Source: Aquatica leii
Taxonomy: Eukaryota > Arthropoda > Insecta > Coleoptera > Lampyridae
NCBI GenBank assembly: GCA_035610365.1
Contig: CM069436.1
Location: 63,379,505-63,443,504 of the forward strand
DNA: 64,000 bases
Direction of reading: 5' to 3'
Notes under the pieces: model-generated
The model's database searches: none
The model's input: only the letters and a program-made list of their open reading frames with translations
What the model was told of the DNA's origin: nothing
Position numbers and translations under genes: made by a program
Shown: in pieces, positions 12,578 through 24,088 of the stretch
Layout of the letters: every line of letters starts with the position of its first letter
Numbering within the stretch: position 1 is the first letter of the stretch

Positions 12578-12706
12578 TTTGAGAAGTTCTTAGTTAGATT
12601 TCGGTTGCTTGTTTTAGTTCTTCGATTTCTCTCACGCCCTGATGAAGCCCCTTACAAAAGTGAGCGAAACGTTGGCAACTTCCGTTACAACAATGACACG
12701 ATTTTG
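12578..12706 (+). repeat. orphan 3' terminus of a PLE4-family Penelope-like element
   Basis: About 125 bp closely match the sequence downstream of PLE4 at 62600-62722: shared GAGAAGTTCTTAGTTAGATT, CACGCCCTGATGAAG, CGAAACGTTGGCA and CAATGACACG-like segments. No coding part of the element precedes it, so it is a truncated or solo terminal copy. It shows that this PLE family has moved more than once in this genome. Confidence 0.75.
12633..12682 (+). ncRNA. hammerhead-like motif in the orphan PLE4-family terminus
   Basis: Stem I GCC (12636-12638), core CTGATGA (12639-12645), extra A, a stem II hairpin in which CTTAC pairs with GTGAG around an AAAA loop, then GAA, ACGT, T and stem I GGC. Same architecture as the PLE1 and PLE2 motifs but with different stem I bases (GCC/GGC). 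Stem II pairs less cleanly, with CCC unpaired at its base. Confidence 0.55.
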
Positions 12707-13405
12707 ATTTATACATGTTGTCAATATAACGTTTAATACGAAACACTAGTTATATCTGAATTGGACTGTAGATGATGTTTGTTTTTCATTAAATAATCCA
12801 GATTACTTAAATACGATGTTGCTTTAAGTACATATTATAACTAAAATGTAATTAAACGATTTTTAATGACGTTAATTAGGTAGGCGTAAACTTTTAATAA
12901 TCTCAATTTTTAAAATTAATTTATCTTATCAACGTTATATACTTTATAAACACCATTAAATAAAACGTTTTGGTTTTAGTTTAGTTTAACTTTAAATACT
13001 GCAAGAAAATGATCAGATAATGTATAACTATTTTTTATTAACTAGCAATCTATAATAAAAAAATATTTATTAGCTGTGAAGGAATAAAATTTTATAACGT
13101 ACTAACACGTAGTAATGATAGCCTACGCCAATAGTAATAAAAAAATGATATATTATGTTGTACATACTAACGTGGAGAAGTGTTTTTATAGCTTAAGAGT
13201 CTTACTTATGTCACAAAGTGCTAGAAGTTTAGTAAAAGGTTTACTTACGAAGAATCGAAATAAACAATAATTTACGTGATTTACATAGATGAAAAAAAAT
13301 AAAATGGCGATATTCTAAAATTCTCATTACAACAAAATTTAAAAAAGTCAAAAAATTTTACGAATAAATTGCAACACTAAATAAATATACCTTTTGGACA
13401 AGTAG

Positions 13406-13636
13406 TTAAATTTTGTAACTGTCTGGCACACTATACCTAAATGCATTCAAAGCATCTTTGTCATCCACGGTGGCATTGATAGATGCGTGTAACTTCTTGA
13501 GATTCACAGCATTAACTAGGTTTTTTGCTTTCTTTTTTTTTTGGAGGAGGAAAAACGAGCTTCTGCAATAAATAATCAATAGAGGTTCTTTACTGTAATC
13601 ATTTTCACCCCTGACCTCTGTTACATCTTAATTCAT
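13406..13636 (-). CDS. candidate terminal exons of an unrecognised gene
   Basis: A 157-nt open block (13562-13406) on the minus strand ends in TAA and is preceded by a good acceptor (TTATTTATTGCAG). It encodes a lysine-rich start, then NLVNAVNLKKLHASINATV and DDKDALNAFRYSVPDSYKI as the C-terminus. It is less AT-rich than its surroundings. A 28-nt upstream exon (13636-13609) between an acceptor TATATTGCAG and a weak donor GTGAAA would give a 46-bp intron with matching phase, the same length as intron 1 of the gene at the left edge. No upstream exons could be assigned and no family is recognised. It could be a transposon-encoded C-terminus, since a Harbinger relic lies 330 bp away. Confidence 0.3.
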
Positions 13637-13961
13637 CTGCAATATATAAAAAGAACCAAAATGTGGTATAACGTACCCTATCAAATTTTCGAATTACAGA
13701 GTACAATGTATAACAAATAGAATGCAGCACATTACTTGATATCATTTAAATGAAAACACAAAATCAAATGAAAATAAAATATATGAAAACACTAATTGAA
13801 ATTTAAATAAAGTATTTCATTTAATTTTGTGTTTTTATTTATTCATTTACATATAATAACCACAATTGATAAAATTAATATAAACCTAAATTCGTATTAA
13901 ACTATCGTGTATAGAGAAAGATCTTCTGCAGACAGCCGATTATTACGTTTTTCATTTGCAG

Positions 13962-14420
13962 GTACCAACAACGATTGAAAAATGGAAAGTGTTAGAAAAT
14001 GGTTTTAACACTAAATGGAATTTTTCTAGATGCCATGGTAGAAACACGAAACAATCCAACTACCTCCAAATTGCAGAAGCAAATTTTGGAATTACAAGCG
14101 CTCGAAGTTGACCATGATTACTGTTTTTGTTACATCAGCGTCGGATCAATGGAAGATACTCAGGTCTCAGATTGCAGTATTTTTAGGGTAATATACGAAA
14201 AACTAGAAAATGATTTGTTGCCGATTGGTGGCTTTTTGGTTAGTGATAGTGCTTTTCCTTTAAAGACGTTTTTATTAAAACCGTATTTACATAAACCTTT
14301 AACATATGAACAAAAGATTATAGACTGTCGAAAACTAAAAGAATAATAGAAAATGCTTTTGGAATTCTATCCAGTAGGTTTCAGATACTTCAAAAACCTA
14401 AAAACAATTTCTTTAAAATT
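13962..14420 (+). pseudogene. PIF/Harbinger transposase relic (DDE_Tnp_4 type)
   Basis: Plus-strand blocks follow the Harbinger nuclease: VPTTIEKWKVLENGF then TKWNFSRCHG (the W.FP.C.GA.DGKH region), DYCFCYISVGSMEDTQVSD (the D/G block), SDSAFPLKTFLLKPYLHKPL and TYEQKIIDCRKLK, then after a frame change RIIENAFGILSSRFQILQKP, which is the conserved end of the catalytic core. The DGKH region and adjacent residues are deleted and at least two frameshifts occur, so it is inactive. The Myb/SANT second protein of Harbinger elements was not found, nor terminal repeats. Confidence 0.72.
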
Positions 14421-14747
14421 TACTGTGTAAAATTAGCAGTCGCAAAAATAATGGTGCTATTAAAATATATAGAAAAGACGGTAAAAGTATATTCATTCAA
14501 TGTTTAAAAAATAGATAATCTTTAATTTAATTTAATAAGGTTTATTGTTTATTTTTTAAACAGTACTTACAGACGTTAATCTGTACGATTTTAAGAGATA
14601 CTAATACACTGCATAAAATGACGTTGAGGTGTTTTTGATAACAATAAGCAAATAATAACAAAACGCAAAATTAAAAAAAAAACAAATAAATATTTATTGT
14701 TAGAAAGCAGTAAATTATGATTATATGCGACTTTCGGTTTAGACCGC

Positions 14748-14931
14748 GTCGTAGTTAAACACCTAAACTTACGCTTGGTCCTAGTCTCTTCTTCAGAGCT
14801 AAAACAAGAAGTAGAACTTGACCTTTGCCGTATTGTCGTTTGTGAACCCAAACAAACTGACGTTTTCCAAGACAATGTAGCTTGCATCCTCAGAGTGGTA
14901 AATGTCACTGAAAGAAAAAGTGTAAATAACG
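14748..14931 (-). repeat. PLE2 inverted terminal repeat, upstream copy
   Basis: On the minus strand this reads the same as 17355-17539: ACACTTTTTCTTTCAGTGAC, then ACCACTCTGAGGATGCAAG and the segment ending GTTTAACTACGAC. The hammerhead core is decayed here: CTGAGGA instead of CTGAAGA, and GGAAAACG instead of CGAAACG. Confidence 0.85.
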
Positions 14932-14999
14932 AAAGTCGTTTATAATCATAAACATAACAACCGCAAAAGCTTAAGATTTTATATTATAAACCTCTACGG

Positions 15000-17316
15000 C
15001 GAGGAAGTGTTTTTACAAACTAGATTTTTAGATCGTTTGCGCCAAAAGAAAGAAAAGCTACTTACAGACTTAGCATTTCTAAAACGTTGCCGAGACCACA
15101 ACGTATTGCCATCGTGTATGAGAATTAAACATCATTTTCTAAATTCTCATACTGAGCGAATTTTTCGCAACTGAACTGAAATTCACAATAAACGCAAAGT
15201 ACTGGATTCTGTCAGCAAACAGTTACAGTACAAGCTACATTTAAGTTTGTCTAACAAATAAAACACTTGATATGGGTAAAAGTAGATGCTATCACTACGA
15301 TACAAGCTAAAGATTTATGAACAATCAAAAATAATTCAAACTAAGAAATTCGAGCGATTACACAGTCTAAGAAAACGTTAGACGACCATAAAGTAATTGT
15401 CAACCTAATTGAATGCACAGACCACATCCTTGCTAATTAAGGGTTTTAACTACGCCGTTACACCTAAGACAACTCCGGTAGAAGCTATAGTATGTGGAGT
15501 AGAAACTGCAATGCGCACTCTACCTAAGGAGACCTCTGAAACTATTCGACAAGATGTTTGCAACATTGTAAGAAAAGCAAAACCGCCACGCTCTAATATT
15601 AACAGACATGAGAGAGAAGCAGCTAAGCGGTTACGTGAGAATAAGGACATTTTAGTATTGAGAGCAGATAAAAGTAACGCTACAGTCGTTATAAACTACA
15701 AGATTACAACGACAAAATGACGAACATACTGTTAGAAGATTACTACATGCGTCTACAGAGAAACCCTTTAAACTCCTTATGCACTAAGGTAAACTCCGCC
15801 ATCAAAAACTCCACTACTATAGCTATCAACAAGAAACAAACTTTGATTGTCAAAAATCCAGTTATGCCACAAATCTACGATCTTTCCAAGATACACAAAA
15901 AAGAAGTCCTTATTCGACCGATAGTGAGCACCATCAATTTAGCAACCCAATCGATAGCACGTTATCTAGCTGCAAACTCTTGCCGTTGACAGGAAATACA
16001 GAAACTCAAATTAAAGATTCTGCAGACTTTATAGAGAAAATTAGGAACTTGCGTATAGCAAAAGAAGATATCCTAGTCAGCTTTGACGTGGTATCTCTTT
16101 TTACTAAAGTCCCGATCGACGAAGTGTTGTTTTTGCTTAAGGAGAGGATTACTAAAAAGGAGTTCTGCTCATCGAACTCTGCCTTAAAAACACTTATATT
16201 AGTTATAACGACAACTTGTTTAAACAAGTAGAAGGAGCGGCCATGAGTTCACCGCTCTCTCCACTTATAGACAATATTTACATGGAATATTTTGAAACTG
16301 AAATTATGAAAAATGTTGAGTTACAACCAAAAACTTGGTTTATATATGTTGATGATACGTTTGTTGTATGAGCTCATGGCAAAGATAAACTAAATCAGTT
16401 CTTTCAACATCTAAACTCTGCACATAAAATTTACTATAGAGTTAGAAGATAACAGCAGTCTAACCTTTCTTGATGTACTGGTGATAAAGAAAAATAACTG
16501 AAAATTGGGGCATTCCGTTTATAGAAAGAAAACGCACACTAATAGATACTTAAACGCCGAATCTCACCACCATCCAGTACAGAGAAATACTGTTTTGCAT
16601 ACTTTAGCCAAAAAAGCTATACGTGTGGCAGATAATGAAAATCTACAAAAAGAAAAGGAAACACTGTTGAAGTCCTTACAACAAAATGGATACGGGCTCA
16701 AAGAGATCCAAAATGCATGGAAAAGAGCAATAAATCCAAAAGTCAAAGAAGACTTATCACCTCCTACTAGCACCGCTTACTTACCATACTGTATCTGTTC
16801 GACAGACAAAATAAGCAGGGTGCTATAGAAACATAATATTAAAACTGTCTTTAAGACTAAGGATACCCTAAACACCTGGTTTACATCTGCAAAACACAAA
16901 CAAAGGGCTCTAAAACATGCTGGAGTTTACAAAATTCCTTGTTCCTATGGCTAAAGTTATATAGGACAGAAGGGACGCTCTATTGAAGTTAGAGTAAAAG
17001 AACATATGGCTAACTGCAAACACCACAAAGTTACTAAATTAGCAGTGGCAGAATACGTGTGGAACCAAGGACACACGCTGAACTTTGACCAAACTAAAGT
17101 GTTGGCTAGAACTCCTTTCTACTTTCCCAGACTAATCCGCAAAGCTGTGGAAATAAAAAAACATCCATGTAATATAAACCGAGAAAACGTTTTAAGACTC
17201 AGCAAATCTTGGCTAACAGTATTATATCCTCTAAGACAAAGATCGACCTTCTTGGAAAGAACACAAACACTTACTCCGAGTAATAACGAAGTCAGTCAAG
17301 CGGTAATGGAAAGATA
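15000..17316 (+). pseudogene. PLE2 reverse transcriptase / GIY-YIG endonuclease remnant
   Basis: Plus-strand blocks: 15030-15260 the PLE N-terminal segment (LAFLKRCRDHNVLPSCMRIK); 15400-15720 the region ending KDILVLRADKSNATVV; 15860-15960 IYDLSKIHKKEVLIRPIVS; 16060-16130 VSFDVVSLFTKVPIDEV; 16215-16370 a segment with SPLSPLIDNIYMEYFE and FIYVDDTFVV, the catalytic YVDD; 16505-16830 the connector domain; 16925-17000 VYKIPCSYG, stop, SYIGQKGRSIEVRVKEH, the GIY-YIG endonuclease; 17040-17180 the endonuclease C-terminus (ILE/VEIKKHPCNINRE type). Several in-frame stops and frameshifts break it. All domains are present in the normal order, which makes it a good reference copy for this family. Confidence 0.85.
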
Positions 17317-17354
17317 AGGTCCGTTAACCACGTTAATCGCTAATGGTATAAATA

Positions 17355-17539
17355 TCGTCATTTACACTTTTTCTTTCAGTGACATTTACCACTCTGAAGA
17401 TGCAAGCTGCAATGTCTTGCGAAACGTCAGTTTGTTTGGGTTCACAAACGACAATACGGCAAAAGATAAGTTCTACTTCTTGTTTTGGCTCTCAAAAAGA
17501 TACTAGGACCAAGCCTAAGTCTGGATGTTTAACTACGAC
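17355..17539 (+). repeat. PLE2 inverted terminal repeat, downstream copy
   Basis: Inverted partner of 14748-14931 with roughly 90% identity by eye. Contains the hammerhead-like block. Confidence 0.85.
17388..17434 (+). ncRNA. hammerhead-ribozyme-like motif, PLE2 sense strand
   Basis: Stem I ACT (17391-17393), core CTGAAGA (17394-17400, satisfying CUGANGA), extra T, stem II GCAAG (17402-17406), 9-nt loop, CTTGC (17416-17420), GAA, ACGT (17424-17427), C at the cleavage position (17428), stem I AGT (17429-17431). This is the best of the set: perfect 5-bp stem II and a C at position 17. The stem I pairs ACU/AGU differ from PLE1 and PLE4 yet still pair. Confidence 0.65.
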
Positions 17540-18271
17540 AACTAACAAAATAACGTTATCACATAAGACGTAGTTAAATTTAGTTGTTATTCTAAGAACG
17601 CACATATTGCAAAAATAAAGCTAAACACGCAAAACAACAATTTTTAGAATACAATAATTACATTTTTCAATCTGAAGAAGCGTATTGTAAAAGTTCAGCT
17701 AAAAAATTAATATAAAATAGGTTATTGTTCATGTATAGAAAGAAACTTCTAAAGAAAATTGATAACATAAACCGAAATTATGATTATTTTAAACGATGTT
17801 TTCTCTATATAGTAGCATAATATTATCCGTGATTCCAATAAGCGGCGTGCACTGTAGTAGTGGCGTAAATCAATTATCGAGAGTATTATTACAACTTATT
17901 TTTATTATTATTTTAATGAAATTGATCGTTTTTTTTGGTTTTTTGTAAGTTTTTCATTTTCCGCGCCTAAAAAATTTTTATTCATTGAGTTTATTTTAAA
18001 CGCATTGCATACATTTTTTTCTATTTTGCGTTGTAATGAAAGTATAATAACACGCATTTCAAACTCTAAATCAATGATTAATATGTAATGCTTTGAATAT
18101 GTTCAGAGGTTAAACTATATGAGTTTATTTATACGTTTCTTGTAGAATTGTACAATCATCTGGATGGTTATTATCCAATACATGTAAGCTTTGTGTCGTG
18201 TATTTTTATTTTAAAAAAAAATCAATGAATCGTTCCGGCATGTTATTACGATATACAGTAGAAATACTTAG
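17540..18271. other. no gene seen
   Basis: AT-rich, with no supported feature. Confidence 0.4.
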
Positions 18272-18560
18272 CTAACAAGAAAGTGTTTGAGCTACTTCAA
18301 ACCTCTTTTGTATCAAAGTGTCAATATAACCATTAGCAACAGCCAATGATTTCCATCCTCCATGTCGCTTTATTGTTAATAAATCTTAACTTTTGTTAGC
18401 TACATGGGAAATACTGAGACGTCGAAAGCAGTGTCCAGTAAACCGTTCTGGGTTGAAAAGATTAAAGAATTCAGCTATTTGTTTATTTTAGCCATCATAT
18501 TAATCCCAATTGGAAAACTTACACAGTAACTATTCCGGTAGGTAAAAAAAAATTGCTTGT
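18272..18560 (-). pseudogene. Crypton-type tyrosine recombinase relic
   Basis: Minus-strand blocks: GINMMAKINKQIAEFF, then NPERFTGHCFRRLSISHVAN, then after a stop DLLTIKRHGGWKSLAVANGY followed by IDTLIQKR. This matches the C-terminal catalytic part of Crypton/DIRS-like tyrosine recombinases: H..R in GHCFRR, the HGGWKS box and the Tyr in GYI. A stop and a frame change separate the parts. The N-terminal half was not recognised, although a few hundred bases upstream (18650-19040) hold open stretches of unknown meaning. DIRS elements would also have RT and RNase H, which are not seen, so a Crypton is the simpler reading. Confidence 0.68.
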
Positions 18561-21500
18561 TTTTTGGGCGCAACTTGATGTTTTTTTTACTAAATTATAT
18601 CTAAACATCTATTATAGGTAGTTATTTCTTTGATTAACCACTAAATGGTGTCGTGTTTTTTAATTTTTTAGTAAACCAATTGCCTATTTTAGTAGTAGAT
18701 GTGCTCTTGCAATTACGACTAAATAAGTTTTTACAACTAGACAGTTGCCCAGTACATTTTTCAATAAATGTGCTAGAACGGTTAGATCTACTATATCACC
18801 AGAAGTGGATTGGACGAGGAAGTCTAATTTTTTGGCTACCGCGATTCCGACACTTAACCTGTTTAGATTTCTATCTATGAGGTCGGTTAAAATATATTGT
18901 TTACCAAATGCCACCAACAACGTGAGACGACATGAAAATACAAATATAAGATGCCATTCGTAGCCTGTCAAGAGCAGAAATTCAAGCTGCCCGAATGTCC
19001 GAGCATTTAAGGAGGCATTAGATTTTGTTTTTTTCAACTAAGAATAATGCTATTTAAATATTACAAAATTATAACATTTTATCATCGATTCTTAAAAAAA
19101 AACAAATAAATAAGAATAAATACCGGTGTAATAGCGTCTTTTTAAAATTTTATGATAACTAAATTTTCTTTCTTCTTTATTTTAGATAGGAATAAGATAT
19201 CACAATATGGTTTTTACTAACCTATTAAGGTCTTATTTCACTACATTTTTATGAAAAAAAAGTCATATTATCGCATTTAATTTTTCAGAGAAGTTTGCAA
19301 TTTTCTATTATATCGAGAAACGCGCTTTAGCGGCATTACTAAAAAACAGATACATCACAGGTAAATTGGGTTTAATATAACAATAAAAGTTTTTTGAACG
19401 AGATCGAGTTTGTTAAAATCCGTTTAGTCGTTTAGTGGTTACAGCTGTTTATTTACAAAAAAACATTAAATCACCTCCCACCACTGCATTTTAATAGATA
19501 CGTCAAAAAGTGTTAAACAAAAATTATTTGAATAAAGCTTAACTTTAAAAAGCATATGTTTCTAGTAGTTGTATTTTAGTGCAAAATCCCTTTAAAAGTC
19601 TTAGATAGCACCTTCTACGGCCATCTTGGAAACTTGAAAACTGTATTTAAGATTTTTTTTTGGCCAGTTTAGTCATATCATTTTTTACCGCAAGTCTCTA
19701 CGACGAATAGTTTCCAAGCACTTTGCTTTCTTATCTAGTCACCCAAATATCAAGCATGTTTGAAAGTAAAATCTATCTTGCAACTATCGATGAATTCCAA
19801 AAGATAATTAGTCGTTTTTCTATTGCTTGCAGTTTAAAAAACTGATTGATGTTAATAAAAACTAAATCCTTTAAGTTAATTTGAGCAATTTTAGGTAACT
19901 ATTGTAAAGTAATCTTTAGAACTCATTTATAACACTGCAAAAGTCCGATAAATTACTGTTGACGCTTTTTTCTATCAAAAAAAAACTCTGCAAGAAAACA
20001 AGTAGTGAGGTTGCAAATTAAGTGTTTTAATTTTTTTTAAATTAACTTGAATTTGGTTTCTCTAAAATATACTTACATTTAATTACAAGAAAGTCACCAC
20101 TAAAGACCAACGTTTGCAAACCTCATCTAAAATATTTGATTTACAAACGAAACCTTTTTTACTCTATACGTACCGTTGATACTAATGCAATAGAATTTAC
20201 ACAACCTTAAATGACTTCGTTTTCAAGTTTTATAAATATGGTGCACGGAATATACGTACAAGTTTTTTAAATTATGTTTTCATAATTAATTATCTTGTAC
20301 GGTATTACGTTTGACCTGTACGGAAATGACTTGGACCGTACGGAAATGAAATTTTTCAAACACAATGCAGAATGTTGCCTAATTGCAAATAAACGTTAAT
20401 TAATCAAGTACTTTTTTGCAAGATTAAAAATATCGTTTTTAATACATTATTTGTCAATTTAATTTGGGGGTAAACACTAAAACTAAAAAATAAAATAAAA
20501 AAATTACAAATAATAGTTTGTGCTTTGCTTAGAACATTGGATTTTAGATTTTTTTTCCTTATTGATGAAGTTATATCATTTTGCTATTCAATCGCAGTGA
20601 CATTGATAGTTTGTAGCTAAAAAAAACAAAATCTGTTTAAAATCAAATCAATGTACTAGAGTTCAGATCTTAAAAATTTTAGTGATTAGTACAAAATTTG
20701 TTTTTTTGTTTTCTTTAGACATTAAACAATAATAATTAAATAAAAACTCTAGAATTAATAAAAATTAAATAATCGAATAGATGCATGTAAAAACTTTTAT
20801 TTGGCGAAGTAATTAGAAATGAAAAACCTAACTGTGTCTTGTCAATTATTAAATCATAATACATAATTAAAATTTGAAATTTAATAATTAACTAAACAAG
20901 TTTTTCATTTCTATTAAAAACTACTTCAAAAATTATTATTGATAAGCTTTAAATTATATAAAAAAGTAAATATGCATTGCATAAAATGCAAAAACTATCA
21001 AGAACTATGTTAATTTTTTAATGTATATTATATACTATTATATATATACTTACATGTAATGTTTCTCAAGCTAGCAAACGTTTTTTTAAAGACTATATTT
21101 AAATACATTATATATTACATTTTATTATTTGTTGTTGTTTTTTAAATATTAATAACAAATCCTTTTATTATTAAAAAAAGTAAAAACACCAACATTTATT
21201 TATATATATAAAATTCTAAAACACATACGTTGTCTCGTAATAGTTCTGTAACTAAACGTGCAATTACAAAATGAAACGAAACAGAATTTATATACAACTG
21301 TATTCTGTGTTTAAAACAATGACAAAATGTCTAATATTAAACTATACAAAATGTTTAAGTGGTATGCAAATATAGTATTAACGAAATTACAACAAAACTA
21401 AGAAATAAAATATTTTTAGTGTGCTGGTGGGACAACTTTAAATCATGTAATAGCTCTTGTTTTTTAACTGCAATTAATTCTCATAACGATGTCATTTAAT

Positions 21501-22397
21501 CAATACGTTACTAGAATTATTGTGTTAAGGTCACTTAGATAATTATCATGTTTTCGTGTGTAATTGATTACTATTGTTGTGACTGTAAAAACATGCGTTC
21601 GTAATAAATGTACATAGTAATTATAAGTAGCTTTTACTTAGCGCTAATTGTCAATTGTTTTAACGATATTCTGAAACTAATATTAAGTACAACCATAGTA
21701 AAATAAAAAAAAAATTAACGAAAGTGCTTTATTTTTGTGTCGTTTTTTTTTGAATAGCAGAATAAAGAAACCCCTTTGTTTTTACGAGTATTTGTCTAAA
21801 ATTTATATTGCGGATCTACAGCAGTAGCTTGAATGCAATTTTTATGTTTTGTGAGATTGTGACTTGCTTAATTATTTTAACTTTCGGCGCTCGACCTTAA
21901 ATTAAATGGTTTTAATTTCCCATAATGTTTCTTTAAAAATGCTATCTATCACGAGAATTGTGTCAACTAATGTAACATGGTTTATACTGCTTGTCTGTAT
22001 TACGTTCTCCAAAAACAATTTGAAATATTTAACCAAACTGATTTCTGAAAATTATGTCCAGCATATTTTTTACAGTTTTTTTTATAGATTCAAGTAAACA
22101 CATTTAATGCGGAATTGCCCGTTAGAACGCGACCGATTGAACGTTTGTTTTTTAATAAAAAAAAATCTTTCAAATAGTAAAACGCATTTTTTTCTGTTTT
22201 TCACAAGCAAACTTCTTAATTTTTTTTAATGTTATGGCCTTTGGCCTTTAATTTGAGCGTTTAGTTTTATTGAATGCTTTTTTTTGTTTTACTGCCAAAA
22301 TCTTCTTTTTAATTTTTGATGACTCCGTTTTTTTTACTTTTATTAAAGTTTCTTTACTTCAATTTAATAGTTAATAAAACTAATTCCATCATTTATT
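18561..22397. other. no gene seen over 3.8 kb
   Basis: AT-rich and mostly featureless. A small local duplication of a TGTACGGAAATGA-type unit lies near 20300-20350. No protein, RNA gene or transposon end was recognised. Confidence 0.4.
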
Positions 22398-22538
22398 TTT
22401 ACTTTCCTTTTGTATAAATTTACGTTTTAAGGTCTCCTACAACAGAAAAATGTAATTTTGACAAAAAGATTTTGAGTGTCTGTGTGTGTCTCTGTGTGTA
22501 ACGATGTATCCACGATAACTCTCGAACCAAAGGTCCTA

Positions 22539-23798
22539 CCCAAGTAACAAAGTGGTTTTATAATTCTTAAGTTAGAAAACTTTTCAATTTTATTTAGTTA
22601 TGTTGTTGCTCTCTAAATGTAAAATGGTTCTAGTAAAGTTGTCTGGAAGATTATTTTGTTATCTATTCAAAATTGTTTTTTAAATCGATGTTTAGAACGT
22701 TCTTACAACAAAATTATAAAACTGCTTATGAGATAAGTATAAAAGTGTTTTGTAAACGTTTATATAATATTCGTTATAAGAGATAGAGATTCACCCCTTA
22801 CAAATATTAATTGATTTGTAATAGCTATGTAGCTTTGTCATTCATTACTTTAGATCTGTTTTATACAACTGTTTTAATAAAGTATGTGACTACGTTATAT
22901 AATTGTTGTATTAGTAATATTGTATAACAATTTTGCTTTCTGGATCAAATTACTCACAACGGAAGTTCCAATATAACTGTTAATTAAAAGGACACAAAGC
23001 CTCAGTTATAAAAATAAGAGAAAAACAGTTATAGAGCAATACAACTATTAAAGCGCAAAATTATTGTGTTAAATATAGTTATAAAACAATTCGGATATAT
23101 TGGCGTAATAGAAAACCACCGGATTTTCCAGCATATCTACAACCGTTAGTCGAAGAAGCTAAAATAATTATTTCAGAAGGATTAATAATGATAAATAACT
23201 TTTTGGTTTTTATCTGATTTTTAAATTTTTGTTTAAATACTTATTAAACCTGCGGCGCACTTAAAATTTGCTACCTATCTGCTTCATAATTGACAGTAAA
23301 ATTTCCTTCGTAGCAAAAACGACGTCCGTGTAGATCTATCTCATTAAATTTTGTGTAAATAATATCTACTTGTATACGTTGTCATTTTTCATGAAGTAGC
23401 CATCAGTTTTAGTTTAAGTAAATAATAGGAATAATTAAGTTTCGAAAAGTAGTACTTAATAACTGTTTGATTTTATTAAAGCTGCTCTACACTACAAAAA
23501 TGTTTTGTAACGTCATCAAAACTGTTGTACTAAAGAGCCAACCAACTATAAAATATTCATGAAATTGTTTTGTAATTGATATATAACGTTTACGTAACTA
23601 TCCCATAACAGTGTTTTGTTGGCTTTATAAAACACGTTAAACAACGAATATGTTTTATAAATATGTGCCCATTTTGCATTTAAAGCTACTGTAAGAACGT
23701 TTTAGTTACGTTCTTAGGACAAAAGGTGTTTTATAATATAATATTTTGTTTTGTAAACGTTCTCTCAAACGTTATAAAATATAAAATTGTTACTTGGG
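22539..23798. mobile_element. 1.26-kb element with CCCAAGTAACAA terminal inverted repeats
   Basis: The 12-bp ends CCCAAGTAACAA and TTGTTACTTGGG bracket sequence that splits repeat unit 1 exactly: the flanking repeat resumes at 23799 as AAGTAACTTGGAATTTGG, collinear with other copies. The interior is AT-rich, non-coding, and contains several AACGTT-centred palindromic words (for example AGAACGTTCT). It is a non-autonomous DNA transposon or long MITE. The target duplication is at most 1-2 bp by comparison with the uninterrupted units, so the superfamily is unresolved. Confidence 0.68.
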
Positions 23799-24077
23799 AA
23801 GTAACTTGGAATTTGGTATAGAAATGGCTTTTCATATTCTGTCGGTTCTATCAAAAGATGCGTCTGATAAAGAAACCGCAAGCAGGTGTATCCGCCCGCC
23901 CTTTTTAATATTTTTGTTTATATAATTTTGTACGTATGTAAATAATTCGAATAATTTTTACAGTTTCTTAAAGGGACAATTCTTCCTAACAATTTATATA
24001 AATAAAAAATTTTTCTAACATTAACAGTTTATTAGATATTTGATTTATAATTTAAAGTAAATTCTATATATAATCAA

Positions 24078-24088
24078 GGTTCGAATCC
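24078..24088 (+). promoter_or_regulatory. Pol III B-box sequence in the dimeric repeat
   Basis: GGTTCGAATCC, followed by TGCCTGCGACGA which resembles the 3' acceptor strand of a tRNA. The same box occurs on the minus strand at 36611-36621 and in a mutated form at 37009-37019. Whether it drives transcription is unknown. Confidence 0.45.

Larger units (their letters stand above)
14748..17539 (+). mobile_element. Penelope-like element PLE2 with inverted terminal repeats
   Basis: A 2.8-kb unit with inverted repeats at 14748-14931 and 17355-17539 flanking an almost collinear PLE coding region on the plus strand. The element is more complete than PLE1 but full of stops. The downstream repeat carries an intact-looking hammerhead core; the upstream one is mutated. 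Confidence 0.85.
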
